A stretch of 64,000 nt of DNA, from positions 124,001 through 188,000 of the forward strand of contig JAJUPC010000235.1 of assembly GCA_023614405.1 (NCBI GenBank), read 5' to 3'. The notes under the pieces were generated by a model. The model saw nothing but the letters and a program-made list of their open reading frames with translations. It was not told the DNA's origin and did not search any database. Source of the DNA: Avena insularis. Taxonomy: Eukaryota > Streptophyta > Magnoliopsida > Poales > Poaceae. A program made the translations under genes and the position numbers. Position 1 is the stretch's first letter, and each line of letters begins with the position of its first letter. Shown here piece after piece: positions 1-12,568 of this stretch.

Positions 1-3000
1 AGGGATGAGAGGGTTTTGGAACAAAAACTTATTATATAAGGTACCATTGTATAAACATGATACCAACAGATAGGTATTGATAAAATGAAACCAACAAAAG
101 TGGTTTCACCACATTATCAAATTCCATGGATTTGTAATGAATATTCTAGTGGAAAAAACTCTAGTTTTAGGAAATAATTCACCAGAGACGTTCGGGAGCT
201 CAAAAAATTATTTCCTTGGATGGTTCCATAGGGTTTGATGTACTTATTCACTGAGAGTTGGAATCATGCCAAAATATTTACCAGAATGCCCTCAGGAAAT
301 TTCCAAAAGCAGTTCTGGAGTTGTTTTGTCTTTTTCACCAAATTAAATCTATAGAAGCTCTTAATTTGATTCCAAAGACATATTGTAGGTATTTGGAATA
401 CCTTTCTGTAGATTGGAATTACCTTGTTTGGATTTATATAACTCCTGCAGTGATTTTATTGATGAATAAACCATGCACAGAAATGTTTATTCCACCAAAA
501 CTCAATAGGGGTTCCAACAATTAAGGTCTCCTAGGTTTGGTTAGATATGGATGTAGATAATCCATTAGAGTTGGAATTAGGGTAAAATCTATTATGGATT
601 GGCCTAGAGAATTTTCTAAAGGCAGAAAGTCTCTGCTTTCGTTATTTTTTCTACAGCAACTCCAAAGCTCCACTTGGTATGGGGCTGGGGTGGCATGCAG
701 GGTACCACTGATACCTTTCAGTGCAAAGTGGTTTATTCAAATTGGAGTTGTAAAACTACCAGTAGGATTTTAGGAGGGTTTTAGATACCTTCTAGATATT
801 GATTTAATATAAAGAATCTATACATAATCTAGGCTATCCAAAGGTACTGAGTGTTAGAGAAAATATACATGTACCTAGGAAAATTTAGATCTGGGCACTT
901 TGTGTTGATTTCCATTTTTAAAAGGATTTAAACCAAATAGTCAAAATAGATCTGGTGGAAAAATATTAAAGAGGAAACGAGAGCCGGGCTGGTTTTCCAA
1001 GGGGAATTGGGCCGCCGGGAGGAATCGGCCCACGAGGCAGCAACACGTGCGGGCGGGAGTGGTTTTGAATCCCGTTGGACGGGGCCCATCTGTCAGCGTC
1101 GGCGGGACGACAAAGGGGTACGGGGCAATGACAGTCGTTAGATTAGAAGGGTCATCGACGACGGGGAGCTCGTCGTCCTTCTTCTCGTGGCAAGCGAGAA
1201 AACCCTAGAGGCGGGAGGCGCAGAAGCTCACACAGGGCTCGGGGGAGGTCGGGGATGGTCCAGGGCGACGCGGTGGAAGACGGCGAGCTCGGGGATGGTC
1301 GGCACGGTCCTTGTTGGGGACAGGGTCCTACTCCCGTGACGGCGACCGAAGGGAGCCTCGTCGGAGCTCATCGGCGAGGCCAGTAGAGGTGATCTTGGGC
1401 CAAACAAAAACATGGGGCAAGTCAGGAGAGGTAGGGGAGCATGATAGGATGACATGCAGAGGGTGAGAAGGAGAGAGCGAGGAGCTACGCTCGAGTTTTT
1501 GAAAGAGGCCGAGAGCTCCACTTCTTCTTCTTTCGAGAAGAGCAGAGCAGGGGAGAGGAAGAGGGTGCTCTGGGGAGGGGAGTGGAGAGTGATTGGGGGC
1601 AAATGCGCCAGAGAGGGGAGAGCTGGGTGGCCTGGGGTATTTAACCCGAGAGGAGAGGTCCATGATGGACATGGCCTATGGAGCAAGGGTGAGGGGGTGA
1701 AACCAGGGCTTGTATTGCTGTGGGCTAAGGGAAGGTGGTTTTCTGGTCGAGCTGCAGGGCAGAGGGAGCAGTGTGCAACAGCTGCAAGGGGAGTAGGAAG
1801 GTTTGCAAGGCAAGGCACCCACATGGGGATAAGCTCTAGTGTCCAAGCACTAGAGGACAAGCTGCTATAGTGATTTGCTACAGTGATTACGACCAGAGGA
1901 GATGGTGGTTGCTTTGGTGAGTGGTGGTGATCCTTGGTGGTGGTTGATCCTTGATTTGGCTCAATAATTCCTTAGTTTGCCCAATTTGATTAAATAGATG
2001 GTCATGAAGGAAGTCTAGAAATTTGACCTATGCAAGATGAGGCAAAGATGGTGGTAGATGGGTGTGGATCATATATAACTCCATAAATTGACTGAGAATT
2101 ATTGGATGAATTTTGGTCCACTTTAGATCATTTATTCAAAAAGTGCAGAAGTAACTTCTAGCATATCATTTGAAAATTTTACATTGGACAGGGTTGGTTT
2201 ATGGTTGGAGATGGTCCCAAATATGAATACACACTTATGGGAATTTTCCCAAGATTTATTAGAAGATAAAAGTATTTAAAACAATTATTATTCCAATTTA
2301 GCCATTTAAGAAAATGGGCAAAAAGAAATAATAAAGCTCTTCAAAAATATCTATTTTTGAAGTGGTAAGATGGGGTATGATATGTGGGTCTCAATTGAGT
2401 CAAAATTTGGGGAAGTGCTTTGGAAAAATCCAAACTTTCCCTTATGGAAGAGGTTTTGAAGAATTTGTCTACTAAAGAATTAAATTGATTTGGAGCCAAA
2501 ATAAATATGGGTAATATTTGATAAATCTTGATGATCAAGGTAGATGATGTATACAAGGTGTAGCAAGCATTTGCAACCTTGGGATTGGAGAATCCAAGTT
2601 GATTTTGGTGGGATACCCTAGATTAGGGATCTAGGGTGATGTTAATTTCATACTATCAAAACATGGTTGTATCTTGGAGTTCAGATCTCCCCTTGGGGTA
2701 TGGGATATATGGATGGATAGACCAAGTTATGTAGATTTCAATGGTGTATAGTTTTGAGCTTGATCCTTCTTGAGCTCACCGAGACAGGCTTTCAAACTTT
2801 GAATAAAATAAGCCTACCAAAGAAGAGTATCAACTAGCCTTCAAAACCTTGTGGGTTTAAGAAGCACAAAGATCCACTTGGAACAAGTGAAGTATATATT
2901 GATAGACCTATATTAGTAGATCACAACCATGCAAAGAGTTGGTCCATAGAAGGTTGGATGATGGTGTGAGCTTCTGTCAAAGTAGGCATGTTGACTAGAT

Positions 3001-4069
3001 TTGCAGGAACAGTTATTTTCTTGCCTGCAAAACCATCAAGAACAAGTGGGTTGGAGGATGATCTAACCAAGGGAAGGAGTGGGCCTTGGTAGTCCTTAGG
3101 ATGGTTAACAAGATGGTTCAAGTGCATTACCAAAAGTGCACAAGGGTTGAGAAAGGGAGACATCCAAAAAGGTGATGTTGGAAATAGTTTTCCAGACAGC
3201 CAAATTTGGCAGACTTAGGGTTTTTGACTAGAATAAGAGGGAGGATGTTTTTGATTGATTTCAAAGTACCAAATCATCATCAAGTGGATGATGTTGAAGT
3301 GTAGATTTAGTATAAAGGATCCTTGCTTGATATTGGTCTTCATTGACTTGGAAACTTCTAGAAGGGATATCTTCAGGATTGATCTGGTTAAGGGTTTTAG
3401 ATAATCACCTAGTATCTAGAGATTAGATCCAGCTTTGTATTATTGCTTAGGGTGTGGTGACTTGGAAACATATTGATCTTAGTGATGAGCTCCTATAGTA
3501 GCTCATACTATCTCCTAAGCAGACAAATCAAGCAACAGATCAAGGTAATTCATCTTACGAACAAATTAACTACTACTAGGGTTACCATCAAGCTTGGCTT
3601 GAGGTAAGGTTGGGTATATCGAAAAGTTTGTAGTTTGGAATAAGATGAGGGTCTCTTGGTATCTCTACCAAGGGTAGAATTCAATTGCTTCATAAAAAGG
3701 TTTTGTTAAATCTAGAGATAAGAATAATAGAAGGTTCTGTCTTGAAAACATAATGAGATTATGTTATATAGCTCCCCATAGTTTGATCAATAGAAGCTAC
3801 TAAAATAGTTGGTTTGCAAAGGCTTCTTGGCTCAGGTTTTGAAATGCCAGAACATTTGAGAATATGGAAATTAAGCCAAGACTGTTTTGGGAAGTAGCTT
3901 TTGTCAACTAGTGTTAAGGTAAGGAGTATATCCTTTAATACACATTCATATGCATAAGCATATCCAAACAACAAGCAAACACTTCAGCATTAAACAAGAA
4001 AAAGTTTTTGTTCCCCCTGATTTTTGCATTCTGGACAACTAATCAGGGTTGCTGAATTTGGGATGTTAC
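1..4069 (+). repeat. Probable long Ty3/gypsy LTR (left end outside the window)
   Basis: No reading frame here resembles a known protein. The layout is that of a long grass gypsy LTR read on plus. An AT-rich upstream part gives way at about 960-1230 to a GC-rich segment with GGGCCCATCTGTCAGCG and AAAACCCTAGAGG. A TATA-like GGGTATTTAACCC lies near 1633-1646, followed by a long AT-rich non-coding tail and a terminus GGGATGTTACA at 4059-4069. That ending is common in grass gypsy LTRs. No primer-binding site follows it, so this could be a solo LTR or a truncated copy. The overlapping open frames at 1228-1870 on both strands are by-products of GC-rich composition. The family is not identified. Confidence 0.4.
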
Positions 4070-4468
4070 ATGTGTGAAAGTGACAGCGTGCACACCATGG
4101 TGGCACTTAGGCTAGAGATTACAAATACTTGTTATGAGTTATATTTGGAGTTGGATGTCTTTATGAAATTGTGGTGTTTGTTGGAACCATCTAGTGCTCA
4201 AGCTGACAGTGTGGGGTTATCTAGATGGGGAAAGCAAACTTTGAGGTGTGTTGTTATAGCCCTACCATGGATTAGAGTGTCCAACCGGAGAGTAGTTCAA
4301 AGTAGTATCATGAAGATAATATATTTATATGACAATGTTCACTAGTGAAAGTATGATCCCTAGGCCTTGTTTCTAAGCATTGAAATATCATTTGCAACTA
4401 GATATGTTACCTGTTTGCTTGCTTCCATCTTTATTTCAGTTTGCCTTTAGTCTTTTCCTCCCGTCAAG
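4070..4468. other. Unassigned spacer between LTR-like block and Reina-like pol
   Basis: I see no recognisable gene, LTR or integrase in this stretch. It should hold the integrase, 3' LTR and left target duplication of the Reina-like element to its right, but none of these is visible, so that element has lost its 3' end here. Confidence 0.4.
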
Positions 4469-6156
4469 CTATTTTCTGGCACCGTTGTCTTTTATCCATA
4501 CCACTTGTATTTCACTATCTCTTCGCTGAACTAGTGCACCTATACACCTGACAAGTGTATTGGGTGTGTTGGGGACACAAGAGACTTCTTGTATCTTGAT
4601 TACAGGGTTGCTTGAGAGGGATACCTTTGACCACTTCCTCCCTGAGTTCGATAAACCTTGGGTGATCCACTTAAGGGAAACTTGCTGCTGTTCGACAAAC
4701 CTCTGCACTTGGAGGCCCAACAACTGTCTACAAGAATAGAAGTGTGTAGACATCAAGAAGTCAAACTCTAGCAACTTAAGCATGAGCTTATGCTGAATTC
4801 CTTCTAGCTGCCTCTGGCTAGCTATGTATTTAAGGCTGCATTGGTCAGTTTTGATCACCAACTTATTCCCAAGGAAGTAGTATCACCATTTCTTGAGTGC
4901 TTGCAATATAGCCAAGGCTTCCTTTTCATAAACAGATAGAGCTGAATTCTTTGGGCCTAAAGATTTGCTATAAAAGGCCAAAGGCTTAGAATGTTGCATC
5001 AATACAGCTCCCAAACCAGTGTCACAAGCATCAGTTTCCAATGTGATTGGTATGGTAAAATCTACTCATGCAAGAAGTGGAGGTTGGGACATGACTGTTT
5101 TTAGTTGCTCAAGAGCAGCCTGCTATTCTTCACCCAATTGGAATGCATTCTTTTTAGAGCATTGTGTAATGCCTGGCAGTTGAGAGCATATTTGGGGATA
5201 AATCGCCTGTAGTAGCCTGTTAGACCTAGAAAGCCCCTTAACTTCCTTACTGACTTTGGCATTTCCCACTTGATAATGTCTTGTATTTTAGATGGGTCAG
5301 TAGCCACTCCCGGCCCAAAAATAATGTGTCCTAGGTATTCAATTTGAGGTTGTTCGAACTAACACTTTGAGAGTTTGGCTTTTAGGTGGTTTTGTCTGAA
5401 TACAAATAACACCACTAGCAAGTGCTCCAGATGTTCCTCCTTTGTTTTGTTATAAACGAATATGTCATCAAAGAAAAATAAGACAAATTTGTGCAGATAG
5501 GAAGCAAAGATTGTGTTCATCAGTTCCTGGAATGTTGTCGGCGCATTACAGAGGCCAAACGGCATTACCAGGTATTCATAGTGACCTAAGTGGGTAGATA
5601 ATGTTGTCTTTGCAATATCTGCTTCATGCATTTTGATCTGATGGTATCTAGACCTTAAGTCAAACTTGGAGAAAAGCATAGAGCCCTGTAACTCATCCAG
5701 TAGGTCCTCAAAGACAGGAATAGGGATCTTGTTCTTTATGGTTTGTTGATTTAAGGCTCTGAAATCAGTGCATAAATGCCATGATCTGTCCTTCTTCTTC
5801 ACCAAAAGAATAGGGGATGAATATAGACTTTTGCTGATTCTGATCTCTTTCTTCTGAATCATATCCTTTATTATTTGTTCCACAATATTGTTTTGGCTAT
5901 GAGACATCCTATATGGTCTGATGTTTGGAGGTTTTGAGTCAGCCATGAGGGGTATTTGGTGGTCAATTTCTCTAGCTGGTGGTAGGCCCTGGGAGCTTCA
6001 AATATGTCCTTGAATGACTGTAACAGAGCTTGAATACCAGGGGACTGAGCTTGCTGTCTCTGGATTTCTGTATCATCTGCACTCACTGTGTACAACAGAA
6101 GGTAGCATGTGGCTCCCCATGCCATTAGTTTGCTGCACTGATCAGATGTAATGAGA
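4469..6156 (-). pseudogene. pol: Reina-like pol: reverse transcriptase and start of RNase H
   Basis: Degenerate Ty3/gypsy polymerase. The pre-RT linker is at 5871-6125 (LLQSFKDIFEAP). The RT core is at 5359-5946, with PPNIRPYRMSHSQ, SSPILLVKKKDRSW, FDLRSRYHQIK, MPFGLCNAPTTFQ and a complete FFDDI metal-binding box. The connection region is at 5101-5307 (GFLGLTGYYRRFIPKY). RNase H remains at 4469-4861 (DQCSLKYIASQRQ, then KLLEFDF). Frameshifts separate the linker from RT near 5950 and RT from the connection near 5310-5350. No integrase follows. The two catalytic aspartates of the FFDD box and the FDL aspartate are intact, so loss of function comes from frame disruption and truncation. Confidence 0.85.
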
Positions 6157-6161
6157 AGTTT
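6157..6161 (+). repeat. Target-site duplication AGTTT, left copy
   Basis: The 5-bp AGTTT immediately precedes the TG of the left Copia LTR and is repeated exactly at 14262-14266 after the right LTR. A perfect 5-bp duplication is the normal integration scar and fixes the element boundaries. Confidence 0.93.
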
Positions 6162-7868
6162 TGAAGGGAATATGCCCGAGAGGCAATACTAAAGTGGTTA
6201 TTATCTTATTCCATGTTTATGATAAATGTTTATTTTGCATGCTATAATTGTATTAATTGGAAACGTTAATACATGTGTGTTTAATAAACAAAATACAAAG
6301 TTCCTAGTGATGCCTCTCATATAAACTGGCTCGTTGATTAACAAGATGATCAAGGTTTCCTAATCATGGACATTGGATGTTGTTAATAACGAGGTCACAA
6401 CATTGGTGGAATGATGTGATGAACATTCATCCAAAGTATAGCATTACGGTCAAAGTCATTATGTTTATATTGCTATAATATCATACAAAAGTAATCCTAG
6501 TCCTTAGGCCATGAGATCATGTTAATCACTAACACCGGAAGAGTATCTTGATAACATCAAACGTCACACTGTAACAGGGTGACTATAAAGGTGGGTTCAG
6601 TGCTACGAAGGTGTTATGCAGAGGGTCATGGATCAAGAGTGGGATTTGTCCATCCCGATGATGGATAGATATACTCGGGGCCCTCTTGGTGATATCACAT
6701 TGAAATAGCTTGTAAGCAAGTGATGTGATCACTAGAATGTTATATCACGGGAACGAGAAAAGAGTGCATGTCGGTAACGAGATCAAACTAGGTATTGAGA
6801 TACCAATGATCGAATCTCGGACATGTAATATATAGCAAGACAAAGGGATTTAGTTACGGCGTTAAAGGTTCACACGATCACAAGAGTCATTGTTGAATGT
6901 GTGGGAGTCATTATGGATCTCCAGGTCCCGTTGCTGGTTATTGATCGGAGAGGGGTCTCGATCATGTCTGCATTATTCGTGAACTGTAGGGTGACACTCT
7001 TAAGGGATACCGACACCATTTGGAGCAAATATGTTTCAGATAAAGATTTAAGAAAGCACTGGAATCATTTCGATGGAAACCGGAATTGTTTTGGGTGAAA
7101 TTGCAAAAACTGGTTCTGCATGTGATATTGAAATATTGCAAGGGGTTTTATGTGAATGTTTGTTAATTAAAGTAATTAACAAAATTATGAATAAAATAAG
7201 TAAAATAGTTTTATTTAATAAGAGCTTGCATTAAATTTGGAGGAAATTTAATGCATGTGAGTGGAAGTGTGAGTGGAGGCATATTTATGTGAGTGGAGCA
7301 TCCACCACATGAATGATGGAAGAGGTGGGGGCACCACCATGGATGCCACGCCATGGCCCTTGGTTGCCCCCACTTCCCTATAAAAGGCCCCCCTCTCCTC
7401 CTCACAACACACACCTCCTCGTAAAGGATCTCTCTCCCGCTCTAGTTATTCTCCATGATCTCGGATTAGCGAGATACATGTTCCCGGTGGCTTTATCTGG
7501 AAAGGAGTTGTTGCTTCCACTGCTTTGCTGGAGCGAGGGACGTAGGTTGTCGGGGTACCGAACGTGTGTGCGATCACGGATACATCGCTGCTTTGCGGTG
7601 CTGGACTTGGTGGTGCTGGACTTGCTGGAGCTGGATCTGATGGACGTGGTGGAGCTAGACCTGCTGGACTTCATCACGATCTTGAGATCGTCAAGTTTAT
7701 GACTACATCATCCACGAGTTCAATCTCATTAACAAAGCTTTGTTGTCTTCGAGGGTATGTTCTCTATGTATGTATATCCACCCGTTGCTTGTATCTAATA
7801 GATAGATCTTGGCGTATAATAGTTCCCATCATACGGAATTTTTTGTTTTCTATGTTGCGAACCCAGCA
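6162..7868 (+). repeat. 5' LTR of the Angela/BARE-like Copia
   Basis: This 1707-bp LTR begins TGAAGGGAATATGCC and ends GAACCCAGCA. It aligns along its whole length with 12569-14261. It holds a TATA box at 7378-7387 followed by a pyrimidine-rich start region. It carries one extra copy of a GTGAGTGGAAGT-type unit near 7258-7275 compared with the 3' LTR. Open frames inside it (7211-7702 on both strands) recur in the other LTR and are not genes. Confidence 0.92.
7378..7387 (+). promoter_or_regulatory. LTR core promoter TATA box
   Basis: CTATAAAAGG lies about 490 bp from the 3' end of the 5' LTR, preceded by a GC-rich stretch and followed by CCCCCTCTCCTCC. The same box occurs at 13769-13778 in the other LTR. 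It is the likely start of transcription for the element. Confidence 0.75.
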
Positions 7869-7869
7869 G

Positions 7870-7881
7870 TGGTATCAGAGC
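7870..7881 (+). other. Primer-binding site, initiator tRNA-Met type
   Basis: TGGTATCAGAGC starts two bases after the last base of the 5' LTR. It is the canonical plant retrotransposon primer site, complementary to the 3' end of initiator tRNA-Met. Confidence 0.92.
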
Positions 7882-8900
7882 TTGATCTATGTGTATGTGC
7901 TTTGCACTGGTAGTACACATATGTTTATATGTGGGCGATGATGATCATGTTATTGCTTCTTTCATGTATTTTGGATATTGGTGGCATAGTGGGATGAAAC
8001 GGCCCGGACTAACTTTACATGTCCTCGCACATGAGACCGGTTCCACGAATGACATGCAACTAGTTTTGCATAAGTGGCTAGTGGGTGTATGTCTCTCCTA
8101 CTATAGTCAATATCTGATTTACAACGAATTGCTAATAACTTAGTTATCATCGTTGTGGTTCCATGTTCGTAGGTAAGACCGGTTCTATCTCCGAAAGCCC
8201 TAAGACATGTAAAACTAGCAATGGATAAATTAGAGGTGTCTAGTTTAGATTGTTCCTGGGTTAGTGTCATGATATGGTAATATTGTAAGTTGATGTATAG
8301 TTGATACCCTTACAACACACCTAACGTGTAAGTTCCATAGACCTTGGCCTTACACACAAAGGAATGATAGAATCATATCACGATGCACATGATGGTGATC
8401 AAATGCATGGACAATATATTTCCACTTTACACATATGATGTTTGCATCTTATATTGCTAGTTTGGAGTTTTATTAGCATTATAAGATGATCCCTCATTTA
8501 GATATCAAGATAAAAATGTGTTCTCCCTTAAGTACACACCATTTATGTTTCGCCGCTTCAAGACATCACGTGATGATCGGGTGTACTTGAATCCACGATC
8601 ATATTTCGGGTGTAAGACAGTTTTACACATGCGAGTACTAAGGTTCTTACTTGGCGAGTCTAGCATGTATAGACACAGCCTCGAAACACGGACCAAAAGG
8701 TTAAGCATGAGTCATATAGTTGATATGATGCCAATATTGATGCTCGCCTTTGAAACTATACTGACTCACGTGATGATCGGACTTGGTGTAGTGGATTTGG
8801 TTCATGTAATCACCAAAAAGACACGAGGGATGTCGTTTTTGAGCGGGAGTTCATTTCTAATTTGGATTAGTCGAACTAAATTTGTCATAAACTGAATTGA
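7882..8900 (+). other. Untranslated leader of the Angela/BARE-like Copia
   Basis: About 1 kb between the primer site and the gag remnant. It contains two copies of CACGTGATGATCGG (near 8568 and 8767), a hallmark of the long BARE/Angela leader. Short open frames here are not coding. Confidence 0.65.
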
Positions 8901-11900
8901 AGTGAATTTGCATAATTTGTTGTAGTCATTGGCATCTGTTTACTACCTTATGCTTAGTTTTAATTGAGATAATAGAACTATAGAATTCTGGATATTTGCT
9001 TTACGAACTGGTATCGTATTGTTTTGAATGTCAATTTTAGAAGTCCGATTGCAAACTTTCAGCAAACTCTATTTACTCCATGAAGTTTAATAAGTAATAT
9101 TAAATCGAGAGTAAGAATTCCAATGTTAGTATCTAAAGTATCATGTTTGCCTCCATGATTCTTGATATTCAAAAGTTAATTTTTAATATTGAGGTTATCT
9201 AGGAGCTGAAAGAATTGTTTAGAAGCCATCATGTGTGGAAGATATTTTGATATCTGAAATAATGTTTATGGTTGCAATATGATAGAGTATAATTTAGCAA
9301 AATACATATTCTCACATTGTATGAGAATTTGCGAATGTTGGAGACGCTAGACGTCCTAATCTTCCAAAAGGTTTTGGGAACTGACATTATACTCATGATT
9401 CGTCCTTGTAAGCCACAGTAGCTTGATAATGAAAGTTGTCATGATAAGGATGAATATAAGATGTAAGTAAAATGTTTACTGTGTTTAAAAGATTACTAAA
9501 GAATGGAATTTTGAAAGAACACCAAACATTTGATGATGATGATCAACTTCAAAGTGCAAGCCCAATGGTATTAGTATTTTACGATACATGCTTTGGACTG
9601 TGTGTCATATGTATGACACCACTGTTGATGTTGATATATTCTTTTAAAAGGAAAAGGAAATGCTGAAAGAGAATCTATAAAATATTTGGCAGAAAATAAA
9701 AGACTGGAAATGTCTAGCTAAGGTATATAGAAGATATGCATGTTATGGTTGTATTCTTTGCTTGTTAAACAATATGGTTCTTGGGTATTGGATACATAAT
9801 TGGTTGGTATGAAATATCATACGGAACGACACAATTCATAAACTACAATGGCCTAAGTAACTAGCAAAAGAATATGTGATGATGTTCATCAAAAACAAAT
9901 AAAGTGTTATTGTATTTCTTGTTGACATCAAAGCTTACCTTCAAGATTTGTTTAAATAATTGTTATTTTGTTCCGGTATTATGAGAACATTGGTTGTTCA
10001 AATAATTACCGTATTCCATAAAAGATGGATGAACTTTTACAAGTCTAGTTGGAGAAATCACGTCCATAAAACTTATGCTAAAATGTCGCAAGACAAATGA
10101 TTGAAAGATCACCTACGAAGTGACATCGCTGTGTAAATTATATTGGAAATAAAACATGAAGAAACTCCATGTTGATGGATTTTTGGAGTCATATCCTTTC
10201 TCTGGAAATTTGAGTGAATATATCTATATATTTACTTAATAAGGAAGAAGTATGAAACATTTGAAAATTGTTCAAAGACTTTCAGGATGAAGTGGAAAAT
10301 CATTGTAACAAGAAAATAAAGATTTTATGATTTGATCATAAAGGAAGATATTTGAGTTACAGGTTTAGCAAAACACCTAAGATTTTGGGAATTGTTCCAC
10401 GGATTTGCATTTCCCGATAAACCACAGGAGTATGGTATATTCGAGAGATCAAATCAAACCTTGTTTGACATGGTAAGATCAAATGTGTCATTTGTAAAAC
10501 TGTCATTATATTTTAAGGACTAAAGCTTTAGAGACTACCACTTTTACACTGAAAAGAGCACCATCATGATCCGTTGAAATGACATTATGGTTTGGGAGAA
10601 AACCCAAGTTGTCTTTTCTTAAAAATTTGGTATGCTATGCATAAGTAAAATATTTACAACAAAGTCGGATAAGCACGCCTTTGTAGGTTATCCCAAAGAA
10701 TTTGTTGAGTATTCCTCCATAACACCAAGAACAAAAGAGTTTGTCACTTGGAACGTTAAGTTTCTTGAGAAAGAATTTTTCGCGAAAAGTTAAGTGGGAG
10801 GACAATAGAACTTTGATAAGGTTATTGAACCTTAGCTATATGTGCTAATTAGCGCAGCGCCGGAAGGTGTCCCGGTGGCGGCCACAATGCTCATGGCTCC
10901 CGTGGTTACAAAGGTTGTGATCTTGGATATTAGAGTTCCTATTTGAACCGTACGCATCAGGTAATAATCAAATAGTGAGATTTGATAAACAAGTCTTTGT
11001 TGTTTTGGCAATAATGAACCGACTGCATGCAAAGAAGCGATGATGGGCCCTGACTCCATAGAATGACTAGAAGTCATAAAATCTGTGATAGTTTCCATAC
11101 ACGAGAAATCAAGCTTTTGAACTTGGAAGACCCACCAAAAAGGCATGGAGCCTATCGGTCGTGTTTGGATCTATAAAGAAATAGACATGGATGTTTCACA
11201 TCTATGAAATAATCGACATGTCGAAAAGTTATTTACGACAATGTTCAAGGAGTTTACTATGACAAGATTTGATCTTTCATAGCGATATTTAGTCTTGGCG
11301 GATTAATCTAGCAACCACTACATATAATTTGGTATATGGTAGTTGAACAAACAAAACAATGTTCTTCAAATAGAATGGTTACCTAGGACGTTTACATGAC
11401 ATGGTCCGAAGGGTTTTGTTAATTCAAAGGGTGCTAAAAGGGCATGCAAACTTCAATAGTTGAAGTGAGCATAGCGGAGTTGGAATCTTCACCGTGATGA
11501 AAATATTAAAGGAGTTTAATTTCATCGGAGACGATGAAGATGCTTGCATTTGCAAGAAATTAAGTGGGAGCACTGAGACAAATTTCCAATACATTATGCA
11601 GAGTACATATTGTTGATTGGAAATGATGTATCTTTTATTGACACGGGTTAAGAATTTCATTTTTGATGAAAGACTTGGGCAAAACCGGAATATTCGGCAT
11701 CAATGTCTATATGGATAGATTGAGGCGCTAATATGGTTGTGCCAGACATACATACATGAGATATTGAAAAGGGTTCAATATGGAAACAACAAGAAAGGTT
11801 CTTGTTGCATGGAAAGGATTGTATCAAGATTCAAGTTTTTAAACACTTGGTGAGTAAAATCACATGAAGATTTTGATCAATAATACCGTGATATGTACAT

Positions 11901-12540
11901 ATCCAGATATGTCCAATGCTCTAAATGTTATGAGCATATACCAGAATGATTCATATGATGATCATTGGATGATAGTAAAGATATTCTTATGAGCTTTGGA
12001 AGAACTAAGAATATATCATGTATAAGTGACAAATAGTTGATAATAGTTCATTGTAATATGTTACATTGATACTAGTTTGTCACAAGATACAAATTAAATT
12101 TATCTCAATTTAAACTATGGGTGGCACAACATTATGGAAAGGAAATTCCATGATGGATTTGGATGAGTTCCAAAGTTAAGACATTATGACGGATACTACA
12201 ACAAAAGGCTAAGTATATGACTGCCATAGTAGCAACATAGGAGGGCATTTGTGTCAAGTAGTTTGTTATCAAACTAGGTGTGGTTCATAGTGGGATAATA
12301 CTATGAAGATATATTGTATGACAATACTATCGACATGTTTTAACCCAAAAAGAACTAAAGGTCTCACCAAAGGACTAAATTTATACAAAGCCATCTCATT
12401 AGAGAATGAGTGATGCGTAGAGATGCAAAGACATGCAAATACACACGAACCTGAAAGTGCCAGATCCGGAGATTATGTTAACCACTAGCAAACGCGTATA
12501 TTAAACACCTAGGTGTTGTATATATAAGTTTACAAACTAG
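8901..12540 (+). pseudogene. Copia gag-pol remnant, heavily degraded
   Basis: Frames are broken every few dozen codons, but collinear Copia signatures can be read across them. Integrase C-terminal sequence lies around 10380-10800, with ETTTFTLKRAPS, WFGRKPKLSFLK and VGYPKEF-type pieces followed by KFLEKEF. RT remnants lie around 11560-11720 (a degraded LLIGNDV segment, then MKDLG-type sequence). RNase H and the 3' end follow to about 12540. Protease and gag upstream are too degraded to delimit. The order on plus matches the LTR orientation. Confidence 0.7.
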
Positions 12541-12555
12541 ATTATTGACTCTACT

Positions 12556-12568
12556 GCAAGTGGGAGAC
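12556..12568 (+). other. Polypurine tract before the 3' LTR
   Basis: GCAAGTGGGAGAC directly abuts the TG of the 3' LTR. This is the expected place of the plus-strand primer, and the sequence is the one typical of the Angela/BARE group. Confidence 0.85.

Noticed and set aside
1228..1870. Long overlapping open frames on both strands (up to 210 codons)
   Set aside because: They lie in the GC-rich promoter part of an LTR-like block, overlap antisense, and resemble no protein. They are composition artefacts.
4027..4069. Left LTR of the Reina-like element
   Set aside because: The sequence does not match the 282-bp LTR at 16601-16882 and ends in a different terminus.
7870..7881. tRNA-like sequence
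   Set aside because: Only the 12-base complement of a tRNA 3' end is present. It is a primer-binding site, not a tRNA gene.
7211..7941. Several ORFs of 65-129 codons on both strands
   Set aside because: They are inside the Copia 5' LTR and leader. The LTR ones recur in the 3' LTR (13615-14181).
10832..11146. 104-codon minus ORF
   Set aside because: It is antisense to the collinear plus-strand Copia pol remnant and has no family resemblance.
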